Shown here: piece after piece, positions 55,005-64,000 of the stretch
Layout of the letters: each line of letters opens with the position of its first letter
Numbering within the stretch: the stretch's first letter is position 1
Assembly (NCBI RefSeq): GCF_022678485.1
Contig: NZ_JALBYP010000025.1
Span: 116,053 to 180,052 of the forward strand
DNA length: 64,000 nucleotides
Direction: 5' to 3'
Source of the DNA: Aliiroseovarius sediminis
GTDB taxonomy: Bacteria > Pseudomonadota > Alphaproteobacteria > Rhodobacterales > Rhodobacteraceae
The notes under the pieces: model-generated
Told to the model about the DNA's origin: nothing
What the model saw: only the letters and a program-made list of their open reading frames with translations
Databases searched by the model: none
Made by a program: the position numbers and the translations under genes

Positions 55005-55015
55005 TTGCAGTGCAG
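55005..55015. promoter_or_regulatory. PhaR-box-like site upstream of phaR
   Basis: TTGCAGTGCAG differs by one base from CTGC-N3-GCAG and ends 26 bases before the phaR start, suggesting autoregulation. Confidence 0.5.
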
Positions 55016-55041
55016 CATCTGAATTCGTTGCGGGAGGAACC

Positions 55042-55608
55042 ATGGCACAGAAACAAGAACCGCTGCTGATCAAACGTTATGCAAGCCGGCGTCTTTATAA
55101 TACCGAGACATCGGATTACGTCACGCTGGACGACATCGCAGGTTTCGTTCGTGATGGGCGTGAAGTCCAGATTATCGACTTGAAATCCGGCGATGATCTG
55201 ACGCGGCAATATCTTCTGCAAATCGTGGCCGAACATGAAAGCCGCGGCGAAAGTGTTCTGCCTGTGGATGTGCTGACCGATCTTGTGCGCGCCTATACCA
55301 CGCAGGCGCAAAGCATCGTGCCGCAGTTTCTGGCCGCAAGTTTTGAAATGCTGCGAGACGGGCAGTCGAAGGTGATGGGCAACCTTGATGCGATGGGGCA
55401 CCCGCTTGCCAAGATGCCCGGTTTCGATGCAATGCAGGCGCAGCAAGAGGCGTTCATGAAAGCGATGATGAGCAGCCTTCCGGGTGCCGCACCCGGATCG
55501 GATGATAACGAAGACGGCGACAAGCCCGAAGCAGGTTCGAAGGAAGAGCTGGACGCGATCAAGAAGCAGCTGGCCGATCTTCAAAAGAAGCTGTCGGGGA
55601 TGGGCTGA
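55042..55608 (+). CDS. phaR: Polyhydroxyalkanoate synthesis repressor PhaR
   Basis: The 188-residue regulator has the N-terminal PHB/PHA-accumulation DNA-binding domain (IKRYASRRLYNTETSDYVTLDDIAGFV) and a following PHB-binding region (LTRQYLLQIVAEHESRG). It represses phaP and itself and is released by binding PHA granules. The acidic linker and C-terminal coiled coil (DAIKKQLADLQKKLSGM) are typical. GGGAGGAACC precedes the ATG. Confidence 0.93.
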   Translation: MAQKQEPLLIKRYASRRLYNTETSDYVTLDDIAGFVRDGREVQIIDLKSGDDLTRQYLLQIVAEHESRGESVLPVDVLTDLVRAYTTQAQSIVPQFLAASFEMLRDGQSKVMGNLDAMGHPLAKMPGFDAMQAQQEAFMKAMMSSLPGAAPGSDDNEDGDKPEAGSKEELDAIKKQLADLQKKLSGMG

Positions 55609-55633
55609 TACCCTTGCGACCGGGCGACACGTA

Positions 55634-55667
55634 AAAGGGACGCGCGATGGCGGCGTCCCTTTGTTGT
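55634..55667. terminator. Bidirectional terminator between phaR and lexA
   Basis: AAAGGGACGC / GCGTCCCTTT stem between converging genes, followed by TTGTTGT on the plus strand and ACGT-flanked A/T on the other. Confidence 0.75.
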
Positions 55668-55711
55668 ATTCAGGTTCGTGTTCCGGGCGGTTGCGCCCAG
55701 TCGATCGCGGG

Positions 55712-56410
55712 TCAATAGGTGCGGATTAGACCGACCAGTTTGCCCTGAACCTTGACCTGACCTTCCGGTAGCAGCCGAGTTTCATAGGCCGGATTGGCCG
55801 CTTCCAGCGCGATCATGCCGTCGGTCTTGCGAAAGCGTTTCAACGTTGCCTCGTAACCGTCAACCTGTGCCACGACGATATCGCCATTCTGGGCCTGACT
55901 GGTTTCGCGGATGACGACCACGTCGCCGTTGTTAATGCCCGCGTCGATCATTGAATCGCCCTTTACCTCAAGCGCATAATGGCGCCCGTCGGTGGCCAGC
56001 ATCGTGTCGGGCACAGACACTTGTTGTGCGCCATCGGTGATCGCCTCAATCGGTTCACCAGCGGCAATTCGGCCCATCAGGGGCAGGTCGCTGACGCCCA
56101 GACCTTGCAGCGGTATGGCGCTGGGCGGCGTGCTTTCGGGGCGGTCGCCGTCGATCACGCGCGGCTCGAACCCGGCGCGACCGGAGTTTTCCAACGGTTC
56201 GGGCAGTTTGACAATCTCGATCGCGCGAGCGCGATGGGCGAGGCGGCGGATAAAACCGCGTTCCTCAAGCGCCGTGATCAGGCGGTGGATGCCAGATTTC
56301 GATCTTAGGCTCAGCGCGTCTTTCATTTCATCAAACGAGGGGGGGACACCGTCCCGTTGAATCCGCTTTTGGATGAAGTCCAGAAGTTCCAACTGCTTGC
56401 GTGTCAACAT
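55712..56410 (-). CDS. lexA: SOS repressor LexA
   Basis: The 232-residue repressor has an N-terminal winged helix (about 1-65) and a C-terminal self-cleaving S24 domain. The Ala117-Gly118 cleavage site in GRIAAGEP, Ser153 in GDSM and Lys191 in ATLKRF are present. The linker is longer than in E. coli LexA. It lies downstream of moeA in the trp/mo gene order but has its own upstream SOS boxes. Confidence 0.95.
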   Translation of the reverse strand: MLTRKQLELLDFIQKRIQRDGVPPSFDEMKDALSLRSKSGIHRLITALEERGFIRRLAHRARAIEIVKLPEPLENSGRAGFEPRVIDGDRPESTPPSAIPLQGLGVSDLPLMGRIAAGEPIEAITDGAQQVSVPDTMLATDGRHYALEVKGDSMIDAGINNGDVVVIRETSQAQNGDIVVAQVDGYEATLKRFRKTDGMIALEAANPAYETRLLPEGQVKVQGKLVGLIRTY

Positions 56411-56486
56411 GCTCTCGCACCTCCGTCATGTCGTGATCCGATTGCGTGGGTTGTGACACAGATCGGGATCGCCCTCGTTGCGGGGC

Positions 56487-56512
56487 GTTCAGTCTATGTT
56501 CTATCCATGTTC
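56487..56512. promoter_or_regulatory. Tandem SOS boxes upstream of lexA
   Basis: Three GTTC units at 56487, 56498 and 56509 are each separated by seven bases, making two overlapping GTTC-N7-GTTC alphaproteobacterial LexA boxes. They lie 77-102 bases upstream of lexA and indicate autoregulation. Confidence 0.8.
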
Positions 56513-56565
56513 CCCTTTTGTGTCAACCGCGCACGTCAGGTGCGCGCGGGCAACTGTCGCTCGGC

Positions 56566-57738
56566 TTAGATCGGCAGATAGTCGATCCTGTCGCCCATGT
56601 CCCGCGCTGGGTCCCCGGCTGGGCGAACAGCAAGGGCGTTGGCTTGCGCCAGAACGCTCAGAAGCGCGCTGTCCTGACGGTCAAATATGGTAATCTTCCC
56701 GCCGTCGACGCGCGCGCGCATGTAATGTTCGCGTGCCCCGTTGGCTTTCACAGGGGCGCCAAGCGAGGCGCTGCGCCGTGGGGCAGGGGCCGCGCCCAGC
56801 CCCAGCATGGCGCGCAGGGCAGGGACCAGAAACACGTGGCCGCAAACCATTGATGATACAGGATTGCCCGGCAAACCGATCATGGCCGCTTCGCCTATCC
56901 GCCCGGCCATCAAAGGCTTGCCGGGGCGCATCAGCACTTTGTAAAAGCTCTGCTCCATCCCCAGTTCGGCCGCGACGACCCCGACAAGGTCATGATCGCC
57001 GACCGATGCGCCGCCGATCGTCACGATCAGATCGGCGTCCGATGCCAAATCGAATGCTTTGCGCAGGCTTTCAGCATTGTCGCGCGCGATGGGCAGCATG
57101 CGGGCATGGCCGCCATTGGCCTCGATCAAAGCTTTCAGCCCGAATGAATTGGAGGCGATGATCTGGTCGGGGCCAGGCGCTTCGCCGGGCATCACAAGCT
57201 CGTCCCCCGTGGCCAGAAGCGCCACCTGCGGTTTGCGTGTCACAGTGAGGTCCGGCACGTTCATCGCAGCGGCCAGCGCCAGATCGGCGGGCGACAGCAA
57301 ACGCGGCGCGGGGATCGTGTCGCCGGGGGCAAAATCGGCACCCGCCGGGCGCACGTAAGGGCCTTTGTCCAGCTTGCGAGCGAGCGTGATCAGGTCGCCT
57401 TGGCGGTCGACATCTTCCTGAATGATCACGCGATCGGCTCCGTCAGGCATCGGCGCGCCGGTGAAAATTCGCACGCATTCACCGGCACCCACGCGCCCTT
57501 GAAACCCGTGGCCTGCGGCGCTTTCGCCGATCACCCGGAACATCGCTTCGGGATCAGCCTCGACCCCGTTCAACGCATAGCCATCCATTGCGGACGCAGC
57601 AAAAGGCGGTTGCAACCGCGTGGCAGTGACGGGGGTGGCCAGAACACGCCCGGCAGCCTCGGCCAATGTGACATCTTCCGTGCTCAACGGTTCCAGCAGA
57701 TCAAATACGGCGTCCAACGCCTGAGTCACGGTGATCAT
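56566..57738 (-). CDS. moeA: Molybdopterin molybdenumtransferase MoeA
   Basis: The 390-residue enzyme inserts molybdate into adenylylated molybdopterin. Landmarks are SAMDGYAL near residue 50, the IFTGAPMPDGADRVI motif, TIGGASVGDHDLV and LPGNPVSSMV. The start at 57738 overlaps the moaC stop by one base (TGATG); a longer in-frame start lies inside moaC. Confidence 0.95.
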   Translation of the reverse strand: MITVTQALDAVFDLLEPLSTEDVTLAEAAGRVLATPVTATRLQPPFAASAMDGYALNGVEADPEAMFRVIGESAAGHGFQGRVGAGECVRIFTGAPMPDGADRVIIQEDVDRQGDLITLARKLDKGPYVRPAGADFAPGDTIPAPRLLSPADLALAAAMNVPDLTVTRKPQVALLATGDELVMPGEAPGPDQIIASNSFGLKALIEANGGHARMLPIARDNAESLRKAFDLASDADLIVTIGGASVGDHDLVGVVAAELGMEQSFYKVLMRPGKPLMAGRIGEAAMIGLPGNPVSSMVCGHVFLVPALRAMLGLGAAPAPRRSASLGAPVKANGAREHYMRARVDGGKITIFDRQDSALLSVLAQANALAVRPAGDPARDMGDRIDYLPI

Positions 57739-58238
57739 CAGATTTCTCCGGAATCGTATGTGTAGGTTCCGGATTTGCCGCCTTCTTTGCGAAGCACGCG
57801 GATGCCGGTGATTTCCATCGACTTTTCTGCCGCTTTCAGCATGTCGTAAACGGTCAAACATGCCACTGAGACTGCGGTCAGTGCCTCCATCTCGACCCCT
57901 GTTTGGCCGCCGGTCTTAACGGTGGCGGTGATGTGGACGCCGGGCAGGTCGGGCTGTGCGGCAAGCTCCAGCGCGACTTTGGTGATTGGCAGCGGATGAC
58001 ACAGCGGGATCAGGTCCGAGGTCTGCTTGGCCCCCATGATACCCGCCAGCCGCGCAACGCCCAACACGTCGCCTTTCTTGGCCGAGCCGGACATGATCAG
58101 CGCCAAGGTTTCCGGCGTCATCTTGACGAACCCTTCGGCCAGCGCCTCGCGGGCGGTCACGGGTTTGTCCGAGACATCGACCATGTGGGCCTGTCCGTCC
58201 GCGTCGAAATGGGTGAGGGGTGAGGATGTGTCTGTCAT
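57738..58238 (-). CDS. moaC: Cyclic pyranopterin monophosphate synthase MoaC
   Basis: The 166-residue enzyme completes cyclic pyranopterin monophosphate formation in molybdenum cofactor synthesis. It has [48 protein letters not shown] and KSGGKSG-like GGKSGTY at the end. The start overlaps trpC by four bases. Confidence 0.95.
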   Translation of the reverse strand: MTDTSSPLTHFDADGQAHMVDVSDKPVTAREALAEGFVKMTPETLALIMSGSAKKGDVLGVARLAGIMGAKQTSDLIPLCHPLPITKVALELAAQPDLPGVHITATVKTGGQTGVEMEALTAVSVACLTVYDMLKAAEKSMEITGIRVLRKEGGKSGTYTYDSGEI

Positions 58239-59035
58239 GCGGGCACCGGATTGGCTAGTAGGTTGCGAGTAGCGGCTTCGACATCATCCTGACGCATCAG
58301 GCTTTCGCCGATCAGGAACGACCGCGCGCCATGGGCGGCCATATCGGCCAGATCCCGTGGCGTCGACAGCCCGCTTTCACAGACCAGATGGCGCTCAGAC
58401 GGGACCAGTTTCGACAGTTGGCGGGTGGTGTCCAGCGTCGTCTCGAACGTCTTGAGGTTGCGGTTGTTCACCCCCAGAAGTGGGGATTTCAACGCCAGCG
58501 CACGGTGCAGTTCGTCTTTGTCATGCACCTCGATCAACACGTCCATGCCCCAGGAAAAGGCTGCGTCCTCAAGTTCTTGCGCCTGCGCGTCCTCGACCGA
58601 AGCCATGATGATCAGGATGCAATCGGCGCCTAGCGCGCGCGCCTCGGCCACCTGATAGGTGTCATACATGAAGTCCTTGCGCAGGGCGGGCAGGCGAACC
58701 GCTTCGCGCGCAGCGACCAGAAATTCATCGGCCCCCTGAAAGGACGGCGTGTCGGTCAGCACCGATAAGCATGTCGCACCGCCAGCCTCATAGGCGCGGG
58801 CAATCGCGGGCGGGTCGAAATCCGCGCGGATCAACCCCTTCGATGGGCTAGCCTTCTTGACCTCGGCGATCAGGCCATAGCCTGTCTGGGCGGCCTTGAT
58901 TAAGGATTGTGCGAAGCCCCGTGTCGGCGATGCGTCACGCGCGGCGGCCTCAACCTCGGACAACGGACGGGCGGCTTTGCGCGCGGCGACCTCAACTAGC
59001 TTGTAGGCTTTGATCTTGTCTAGAACGGTGCTCAT
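58235..59035 (-). CDS. trpC: Indole-3-glycerol phosphate synthase TrpC
   Basis: The 266-residue TIM-barrel enzyme closes the indole ring in tryptophan synthesis. Signatures are [33 protein letters not shown] and the phosphate-binding [13 protein letters not shown]. It is separate from trpF. It lies 57 bases after trpD and overlaps moaC, linking the trp and molybdopterin genes in one operon. Confidence 0.95.
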   Translation of the reverse strand: MSTVLDKIKAYKLVEVAARKAARPLSEVEAAARDASPTRGFAQSLIKAAQTGYGLIAEVKKASPSKGLIRADFDPPAIARAYEAGGATCLSVLTDTPSFQGADEFLVAAREAVRLPALRKDFMYDTYQVAEARALGADCILIIMASVEDAQAQELEDAAFSWGMDVLIEVHDKDELHRALALKSPLLGVNNRNLKTFETTLDTTRQLSKLVPSERHLVCESGLSTPRDLADMAAHGARSFLIGESLMRQDDVEAATRNLLANPVPA

Positions 59036-59092
59036 GGGCGTGGTCTATTCCCTCTGGGTTGGCTGGGCAAGGTGAAGCTGGCGTTGCGATGA

Positions 59093-60109
59093 TCAGGCGC
59101 TCGACGTCAGCTTTGCCAGCGCGTCGATCTTTGCCTTCGCCGCGCCGCTGTCGATGCTTTCGGCGGCCAGCGCGACGCCCTCTTTCAGATCGTGCGCCTT
59201 GTCCGCCACCACCAGCGCCGCCGCGGCATTCAGAAGCACAGCATCGCGGAAGGCTGACGGCTCGCCCGCCAAAAGCGCGCGGAAGGCCACTGCATTCTCG
59301 GATGGCTCGCCGCCAAGGATCGTGGCCAGCCGGTGCACGGGCAATCCGGCATCTTCGGGGTGGATCTCGCGGGCATGGATCTTGCCATCCTCAAGTGCTG
59401 CCACCGACGTGGTTCCGGTGATCGAGATTTCGTCCATCCCGTCCGCCCCGTGCACCAGCCAAGCTTTTTCGGACCCCAGCGCCTGCAAGGTCTCGGCCAT
59501 CGGGAAAATTAAGTCGGCGGCAAAAGCGCCGGTCAACTGGCGTTTGACGCCTGCGGGGTTGGTCAGCGGACCAAGGATGTTGAAGATTGTCTTGCAGCCC
59601 AGTTCCTGACGCACCGGCATCACATGCTTCATGGCGGGATGGTGCATGGGCGCCATCATGAAGCCCACGCCCACCTCGTTGATTGCGCGTTCGGCGATCT
59701 CCGCGGTGACCATGACGTTGACGCCCATTTCGGTCAGCGCGTCTGCTGCGCCAGATTTCGACGACAGGTTGCGGTTGCCGTGCTTGGCGACGGTCACGCC
59801 TGCGCCCGCCACCACAAACGCTGCGGCGGTCGAGATGTTCAGCGTCCCCATCCCGTCGCCACCTGTGCCCACGATGTCCATCGCACCCTCGGGCGCGCTG
59901 ACCTTGGCGCATTTGGCGCGCATCACGGCGGCAGCGGCGGCGTATTCTGCGACGCTTTCCCCACGGGCGCGCATGGCGGCCAGAAGTGCGCCAGTCTGCG
60001 CTGCGGTTGCCCGCCCGTCGAACAGTTCCTCAAAGGCCATCTCGGCCTGAGCACGGCTAAGCGGCCCTTCGGTTGCGGCATAGATCAAGGGTTTCATTGT
60101 GTCGCTCAT
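59093..60109 (-). CDS. trpD: Anthranilate phosphoribosyltransferase TrpD
   Basis: The 338-residue enzyme transfers phosphoribose to anthranilate. It has [41 protein letters not shown], and [15 protein letters not shown]. The start overlaps trpG by four bases (ATGA). Confidence 0.95.
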   Translation of the reverse strand: MSDTMKPLIYAATEGPLSRAQAEMAFEELFDGRATAAQTGALLAAMRARGESVAEYAAAAAVMRAKCAKVSAPEGAMDIVGTGGDGMGTLNISTAAAFVVAGAGVTVAKHGNRNLSSKSGAADALTEMGVNVMVTAEIAERAINEVGVGFMMAPMHHPAMKHVMPVRQELGCKTIFNILGPLTNPAGVKRQLTGAFAADLIFPMAETLQALGSEKAWLVHGADGMDEISITGTTSVAALEDGKIHAREIHPEDAGLPVHRLATILGGEPSENAVAFRALLAGEPSAFRDAVLLNAAAALVVADKAHDLKEGVALAAESIDSGAAKAKIDALAKLTSSA

Positions 60110-60687
60110 GCCGGGACCTTTGTTCTGTTCAGGAAGTTTTCAAGCATCTTATGGCCGTGCTCGGACCGGATGCTTTCGGGATGGAATTGGACGCCTTCGA
60201 CCTCAAGCGTCTTGTGGCGCAGGCCCATGATCAGGCCATTGTCCAGCTCGGCCGTGATTTCAAGGCAGTCAGGCAGGGTGTCGCGATCAACCACCAGCGA
60301 ATGATAGCGCGTCGCAAGAAGGGGCGATGGCAGGCCTGCGAACACGCCCTGACCGTCATGCTTTACCTCGGCAATCTTGCCATGAACGATCTCGGGCGCA
60401 CGGACGACCTTGCCGCCGAAGGCCTCGCCAATGGCCTGATGGCCAAGGCAGACCCCGAACAGCGGCACGCCCGCTTCGGCGGCGGCCAGTGTCAGAGGCA
60501 GACAGATCCCCGCCTGGGCCGGATCGCAGGGGCCGGGGGACAGAACGATTCCATCTGCGCCCATGCCCATCGCCTGTTGCACATCCAGCGCGTCATTGCG
60601 TTTGACGACCACATCCGCGCCCAATTCACCGAAATAATGCACCAGATTGTAGGTGAAGCTGTCATAATTATCGATCAGCAGGATCAT
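60106..60687 (-). CDS. trpG: Anthranilate synthase glutamine amidotransferase TrpG
   Basis: The 193-residue GATase supplies ammonia to TrpE. It has the intact nucleophile motif [12 protein letters not shown] and the QFHPES motif, in contrast to the Cys-less homologue at 22592. The start at 60687 has AAAGG seven bases upstream. It heads the trpG-D-C-moaC-moeA operon; trpE is not in the window. Confidence 0.95.
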   Translation of the reverse strand: MILLIDNYDSFTYNLVHYFGELGADVVVKRNDALDVQQAMGMGADGIVLSPGPCDPAQAGICLPLTLAAAEAGVPLFGVCLGHQAIGEAFGGKVVRAPEIVHGKIAEVKHDGQGVFAGLPSPLLATRYHSLVVDRDTLPDCLEITAELDNGLIMGLRHKTLEVEGVQFHPESIRSEHGHKMLENFLNRTKVPA

Positions 60688-60819
60688 TGTGCGGCCTTTC
60701 ACCTAGAATGTCATCGCAGGGGTTACGCGCTGCGATTGTCGGGCTATACATGGTCCACGCAGGCGCCGACGGTCAAGAGCCGCGCGTATATTCAGACGAG
60801 GTTACGAGGAGAGACAGCC

Positions 60820-62229
60820 ATGCCAAAGGGCTTTCTGTCAGGTGTGTTTTGGGGATCGGTCGTGTCGGCCCTTGCGTTGGCGGCAGTGTCGTTGCAGTTG
60901 TCGCCGGTGAACCGGGATCGGTTTGCGCCGGCGGCAGTGGACGCGGATCTTGCGACGGATGCGGACGCAGCCGCGGTGTCGCCCGACACGCAAGACGCGC
61001 CAGTGACCGCCCCCGTGGCGGATACAGACGAGCCCGCCCAGTCCGAAGCGCCGCAGGCCCCCGATACGGCGCCCGACGCGATCAGCGCGCCCGATGCGCC
61101 CACAGACCTTCAGATCGCCGAGCCGCCAGAGCAGGCAGCCCCCCCGGCGCCCGACCAGCCCGTTGCAGATGAGCCTGCCCCGGACCTGCAAGAGCCAGAG
61201 ACAGGCCCGACGTCAGATGATACCTCACAGAGTCAAGGGACCGCGCCCGCTGAGGCTCCGGTTGAAGACGCGCCTGTGTCTGATGAAAAAGGCGCTGCTG
61301 CCGCCGATACAGATGCCGAAGCCCCTGTGACTGAAACCCTTGTGACTGAAACCCCTCAGCAGGACGAGGCCACCGCACCTGACACATCTGAACCCATGCC
61401 TGATACAGCCGATACGCCTCAGATCAAGAGCGATCCTGTCGCCCCGATCGGTGATCGCGCCGAGGGGGTGACGACGAACCGCCTGCCCACCATTACGGCT
61501 CCTTCAACCACTGACGAGTCCGGGCCGGATCAAGGCTCCGTCCTGACCGACATGCCGCCCCTGGCAATCGACCAAAACGCCACCCCATTCGACAACCCTG
61601 AAGGCCGTCCGCTGATGTCAGTGGTACTGGTCGATCAAGGGGCTGGCCGCGAGGCGCTTGGCGATCTGAATAACTTGCCGTTCCCGGTCAGCTTCATCGT
61701 GGATGCCCGCGCCGACGACGCCGCCCGTGCCATCGCTTTTTATCGCAACGCAGGGGCCGAGGTAATCATAGCGCCCACGTTGCCCGAGGGGGCCACCCCC
61801 ACGGACGCCGAAGTGATTTTTCAAGCCCAGACCCCGCTTCTGGACAAGGCGGTCGCCGTGTTCATGGATGACGGCAGCGGGTTTCAAGGCGACAGCCAGC
61901 TTGCCGCTCAGGTGTCCGAGATATTGGTCGCCAGCGGGCATGGTCTGGTGTCGCAGCCTCAGGGGCTGAACACCGGCCACAAGACCGCGCTGAAAACCGG
62001 CGTCGCGTCTGGTGTCGTCTTTCGCGAGTTGGACGGGGACGGGCAGGATGCCAAGGTTATCGGCCGGTTCCTGGACAACGCCGCCTTCAAGGCCGGGCAA
62101 GAGGACGGGGTGATCATGCTGGGACAGGCGCGCGTCGAGACCCTGCAGGCCCTGATCGAATGGAGCTTGGGCAACCGCGCGAAATCGGTCGCGTTGGCCC
62201 CGATCTCGGCGCTGCTGCTTGGGGGCTGA
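60820..62229 (+). CDS. Divergent polysaccharide deacetylase family protein (YibQ-like)
   Basis: The 469-residue protein has an N-terminal membrane anchor (about 5-27), a long acidic Pro/Ala/Asp-rich linker of about 200 residues, and a C-terminal divergent polysaccharide deacetylase fold (PLMSVVLVDQGAG, LPFPVSFIVDA, AGAEVIIAPTLPEG). It probably works in the periplasm on envelope glycan; activity in this family is not settled. GAGGAGA precedes the ATG; the frame remains open upstream antisense to trpG but that part is not coding-like. Confidence 0.85.
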   Translation: MPKGFLSGVFWGSVVSALALAAVSLQLSPVNRDRFAPAAVDADLATDADAAAVSPDTQDAPVTAPVADTDEPAQSEAPQAPDTAPDAISAPDAPTDLQIAEPPEQAAPPAPDQPVADEPAPDLQEPETGPTSDDTSQSQGTAPAEAPVEDAPVSDEKGAAAADTDAEAPVTETLVTETPQQDEATAPDTSEPMPDTADTPQIKSDPVAPIGDRAEGVTTNRLPTITAPSTTDESGPDQGSVLTDMPPLAIDQNATPFDNPEGRPLMSVVLVDQGAGREALGDLNNLPFPVSFIVDARADDAARAIAFYRNAGAEVIIAPTLPEGATPTDAEVIFQAQTPLLDKAVAVFMDDGSGFQGDSQLAAQVSEILVASGHGLVSQPQGLNTGHKTALKTGVASGVVFRELDGDGQDAKVIGRFLDNAAFKAGQEDGVIMLGQARVETLQALIEWSLGNRAKSVALAPISALLLGG

Positions 62230-62237
62230 CGGGCAGC

Positions 62238-62663
62238 TTAGCCGCGCGGAATGTCGAACCCGCCGGGCGCAAGGGTGAAGCCTTCGAACTGGAAGCCCGG
62301 CGAAACCGCGCAACTGACCAGCGTGTAGGCTCCGGTTGTGCGTGCGGCCTGCCAATAGTCCTTGGGCACGATCAATTGCGGCGATTGCCCTGCCGCAAGG
62401 TCAGGGCCAAGCACATGGTCCGTCGCAGGCCCCGTATTCCCCTCGGCCATCGACAACACCAGCGGCGCGCCCGCGTGGTACAGCCAGATCTCGGTCGCAT
62501 CGACCTTGTGCCAATGGCTGCGTTCATCCTTTTTCAGCAGGAAATAAATGCAGGTGCCCGCAGGGCGCCCATCGCTGTCCGCGTCCACCCAAGTCTGACG
62601 ATAATGCCCGCCTTCCGGGTGTGGGGACAGGTTGAGGTGAGCGATAATTTGGTCGGGGGTCAT
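62238..62663 (-). CDS. Cupin protein of the DUF985 family
   Basis: The 141-residue protein has the cupin_5/DUF985 pattern: LSPHPEGGHYRQTW, TCIYFLLKKDERSHWHKVDATEIWLYHAG, PKDYWQAARTTGAYTLVSCAVSPGFQFEGF. Homologous structures bind small ligands but the reaction is unknown. Convergent with the deacetylase gene, 8 bases apart. Confidence 0.87.
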   Translation of the reverse strand: MTPDQIIAHLNLSPHPEGGHYRQTWVDADSDGRPAGTCIYFLLKKDERSHWHKVDATEIWLYHAGAPLVLSMAEGNTGPATDHVLGPDLAAGQSPQLIVPKDYWQAARTTGAYTLVSCAVSPGFQFEGFTLAPGGFDIPRG

Positions 62664-62739
62664 TGGGAACCCTGCATAAATTGACTTTGTTCTACACGAG
62701 GTAATAGCAGATACTTATGGTTATTCGAAGGAGGTGTTA

Positions 62740-63141
62740 ATGGCATTACGATTTTGGGTTATCGTTGGTGAAAGTGAAACTGGAAAGTCGACAACCATTG
62801 GGCACCTAGTTGGGCAGTTTGGCCGATCGCAGTCTGGTTTGATAAAAAATGGTGAAGATTTCGCACATGTTCCCCTTAGCGCTGGAGGGTTGTTGCGCGT
62901 GTTCTCAATGAGATGTGCCCTGCAAGAGAATCCCGATGGGAAAGAGGGACCCGAAGGGGCTGTAGAACATTGCGAAAAGAAGTGGGGCAAATCCGAAGTT
63001 AGTTCACAATACCATAATTGCTTGATTGCTTTGCGCCACTTTGAAAACAACGGACAACCAAATGCTTTTGGATATCTAAATAAGTTCGTTGAATACGGAT
63101 CGTCAATTGAGCGGCTGGTGTTATTTGACCTGCTCCCCTGA
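62740..63141 (+). pseudogene. P-loop NTPase-like gene truncated by an IS3-family element
   Basis: The frame begins at an ATG five bases after AAGGAGG and encodes MALRFWVIVGESETGKSTT, with a Walker A P-loop (G10-x4-G15-K16-S17). Over the next 110 residues no Walker B is evident, and its last codons (DLLP-stop) lie inside the left end of the IS (from 63126). It is therefore a 5' fragment of a larger ATPase gene. AT-rich codon use marks it as foreign. Family not recognised. Confidence 0.65.
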
Positions 63142-63190
63142 AAAGTCCTCGCTTTGAGGTTAGCCTGTTCTCCAACTGAGGAGACAGACG

Positions 63191-63457
63191 ATGAAGAGAA
63201 GCCGTTTCAGCGAAGAGCAGATCATTGGCATATTGAAGGAGCACCAAGCTGGTCTTGGTGCGAAGGAGCTGTGCCGCAAGCACGGGATCAGCGACGCCAC
63301 GTTTTACAAGTGGCGCTCGAAGTATGGCGGCATGGAAGTGTCTGACGCCCGGCGGCTGAAGATGCTGGAGGCCGAGAACGCCAAGCTCAAGAAGATGCTT
63401 GCCGAGCAGATGCTCGACGTGGCGACGTTGAAGGAGATGCTGGGAAAAAACTTCTGA
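63191..63457 (+). CDS. IS3-family transposase OrfA
   Basis: The 88-residue protein has a helix-turn-helix (FSEEQIIGILKEHQAG... KELCRKHGISDATFYKWRSKYGG) and a C-terminal leucine-zipper-like stretch (LKMLEAENAKLKKMLAEQML). It ends with TGA just after an A AAA AAC heptamer at 63445-63451, the expected -1 frameshift site for making OrfAB. Confidence 0.9.
   Translation: MKRSRFSEEQIIGILKEHQAGLGAKELCRKHGISDATFYKWRSKYGGMEVSDARRLKMLEAENAKLKKMLAEQMLDVATLKEMLGKNF
63445..63451 (+). other. Programmed -1 frameshift slippery site
   Basis: The heptamer A AAA AAC in the orfA frame (GGA AAA AAC) allows slippage into the orfB frame, which opens immediately and reads through to the end of the window. Confidence 0.7.
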
Positions 63458-64000
63458 GGCCCGGTTCGAGGCGACGTGCCGTGGACTGGGCCATGAAGGA
63501 GAAGAGCTATACCCAACGGCGGGCCTGCGCCCTGGCTGGGATTGATCCGCGTGTATATCGGCGGCAACCGAAGCTGTCGGAGGACAAGGCGCTGCGGGCG
63601 CGGCTGCGGGAACTGTCGGCTGAGCGTCGTCGGTTCGGCTATCGGCGCCTGCACATCCTGCTGAAACGAGAGGGCTGGGAGCTGAACTGGAAGAAGCTCT
63701 ATCGGATCTACCGCGAAGAAGGGTTAACAGTGCGTAAACGGGGCGGACGCAAGCGGGCGATTGGGACCAGAGCACCTATGGCAATCCCGCAGTGGCTGAA
63801 CCAGCGGTGGTCGCTCGACTTCGTCTCCGACACGCTCTCCGAGGGGCGCAGGTTCCGTATCCTGAACGTGATCGACGACTTCAGTCGGGAATGCCTGGCC
63901 TCGGTGGTCGACACGTCGCTGTCGGGCATCCGTGTCGCCAGGGAGCTGGATCGGATTGCCGAGATGCGGGGCTATCCTTGCATGGTGGTATCCGACAACG
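63451..64000 (+). CDS. IS3-family transposase OrfB (DDE integrase core), partial
   Basis: In the -1 frame relative to orfA an open frame of about 183 codons reaches the window end. It contains a HTH_21-like region (RRFGYRRLHILLKREGW... KKLYRIYREEGL), then the rve core with the first catalytic Asp in SLDFVSD and the second in VVSDN at the very edge. The DDE Glu is outside. No stop is seen, so it is partial. It may start by frameshift or at a GTG near 63481. Confidence 0.88.

Larger units (their letters stand above)
63126..64000 (+). mobile_element. IS3-family insertion sequence, left part
   Basis: The inferred left end is TGACCTGCTCCCCTGAAAAG, a TG-starting terminus typical of IS3 elements, and is followed by orfA, a slippery site and orfB running to the window edge. 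The composition of orfA resembles the IS407-like group. Right end and target duplication are beyond the window. Confidence 0.8.

Noticed and set aside
60073..60819. Upstream extension of the deacetylase frame antisense to trpG
   Set aside because: trpG is certain on the other strand, and a signal/anchor sequence with a good ribosome site begins at 60820.

Overview
The window reads as a chromosome segment of a Rhodobacterales alphaproteobacterium, most likely the marine Roseobacter group of Rhodobacteraceae. The evidence is a class I lysyl-tRNA synthetase, ThyX, the order trpG-trpD-trpC-moaC-moeA-lexA, a PHA locus (phaZ/phaC-phaP-phaR), a TauR/Xsc/Tpa taurine pathway, alphaproteobacterial GTTC-N7-GTTC SOS boxes, and dense GC-rich coding with short gaps and many 1-4 base gene overlaps. 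I could not run searches, so the assignments rest on motifs, lengths and gene context.

Layout. 1-183: 5' end of a DUF1538-like membrane protein. 344-7671: LysR regulator divergent from an M19 dipeptidase and a five-gene peptide-type ABC transporter. 7672-9026: imelysin-family iron-uptake protein behind a candidate RirA box. 9081-13422: XRE/cupin regulator, CoA-transferase, omega-aminotransferase and glutaryl-CoA dehydrogenase, a likely 5-aminovalerate/glutarate (lysine) catabolic locus. 13444-16464: zinc uptake, znuA divergent from zur-znuCB with a Zur box between. 16490-22428: taurine dissimilation (xsc, tauR, tpa), with a small duplicated-motif protein and a GNAT acetyltransferase between tauR and tpa. 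22592-31705: a GATase-like protein without its catalytic Cys, a HpaR-like MarR regulator, a thioesterase, two small secreted proteins around EttA, an aldo/keto reductase, NadD, a PBP4-type carboxypeptidase and a glutathione transferase. 31754-44191: TerB-like protein, LysRS, a beta-helix protein, PPK2, MltB-type transglycosylase, MATE exporter, aspartate aminotransferase, XRE-SdhE pair, LdtR-like regulator, DUF1194 and GloA. 44346-50995: ThyX, an AT-richer P63C-domain gene, a palindromic repeat, cold-shock protein, ArsC-like protein, ThrS and two alpha/beta hydrolases. 51066-55608: PHA metabolism. 55712-60687: lexA and the trp/mo operon. 60820-64000: divergent polysaccharide deacetylase, DUF985 cupin, an AT-rich P-loop gene cut by an IS3-family element that runs off the end.

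Most of the window is ordinary roseobacter chromosome. The more rewarding signals are regulatory: paired 22-base-spaced CTGGAC-type repeats upstream of both tpa and tauR, two exact CTGC-N3-GCAG boxes before phaP, three phased GTTC units before lexA, a Zur palindrome, and an NrdR-box-like palindrome before thyX. Accessory candidates are the P63C gene with its inverted repeat, the IS-truncated P-loop gene, the Cys-less GATase and a 463-base gap with interleaved inverted repeats. I found no CRISPR array, tRNA or rRNA gene, and no clear new multi-gene system.
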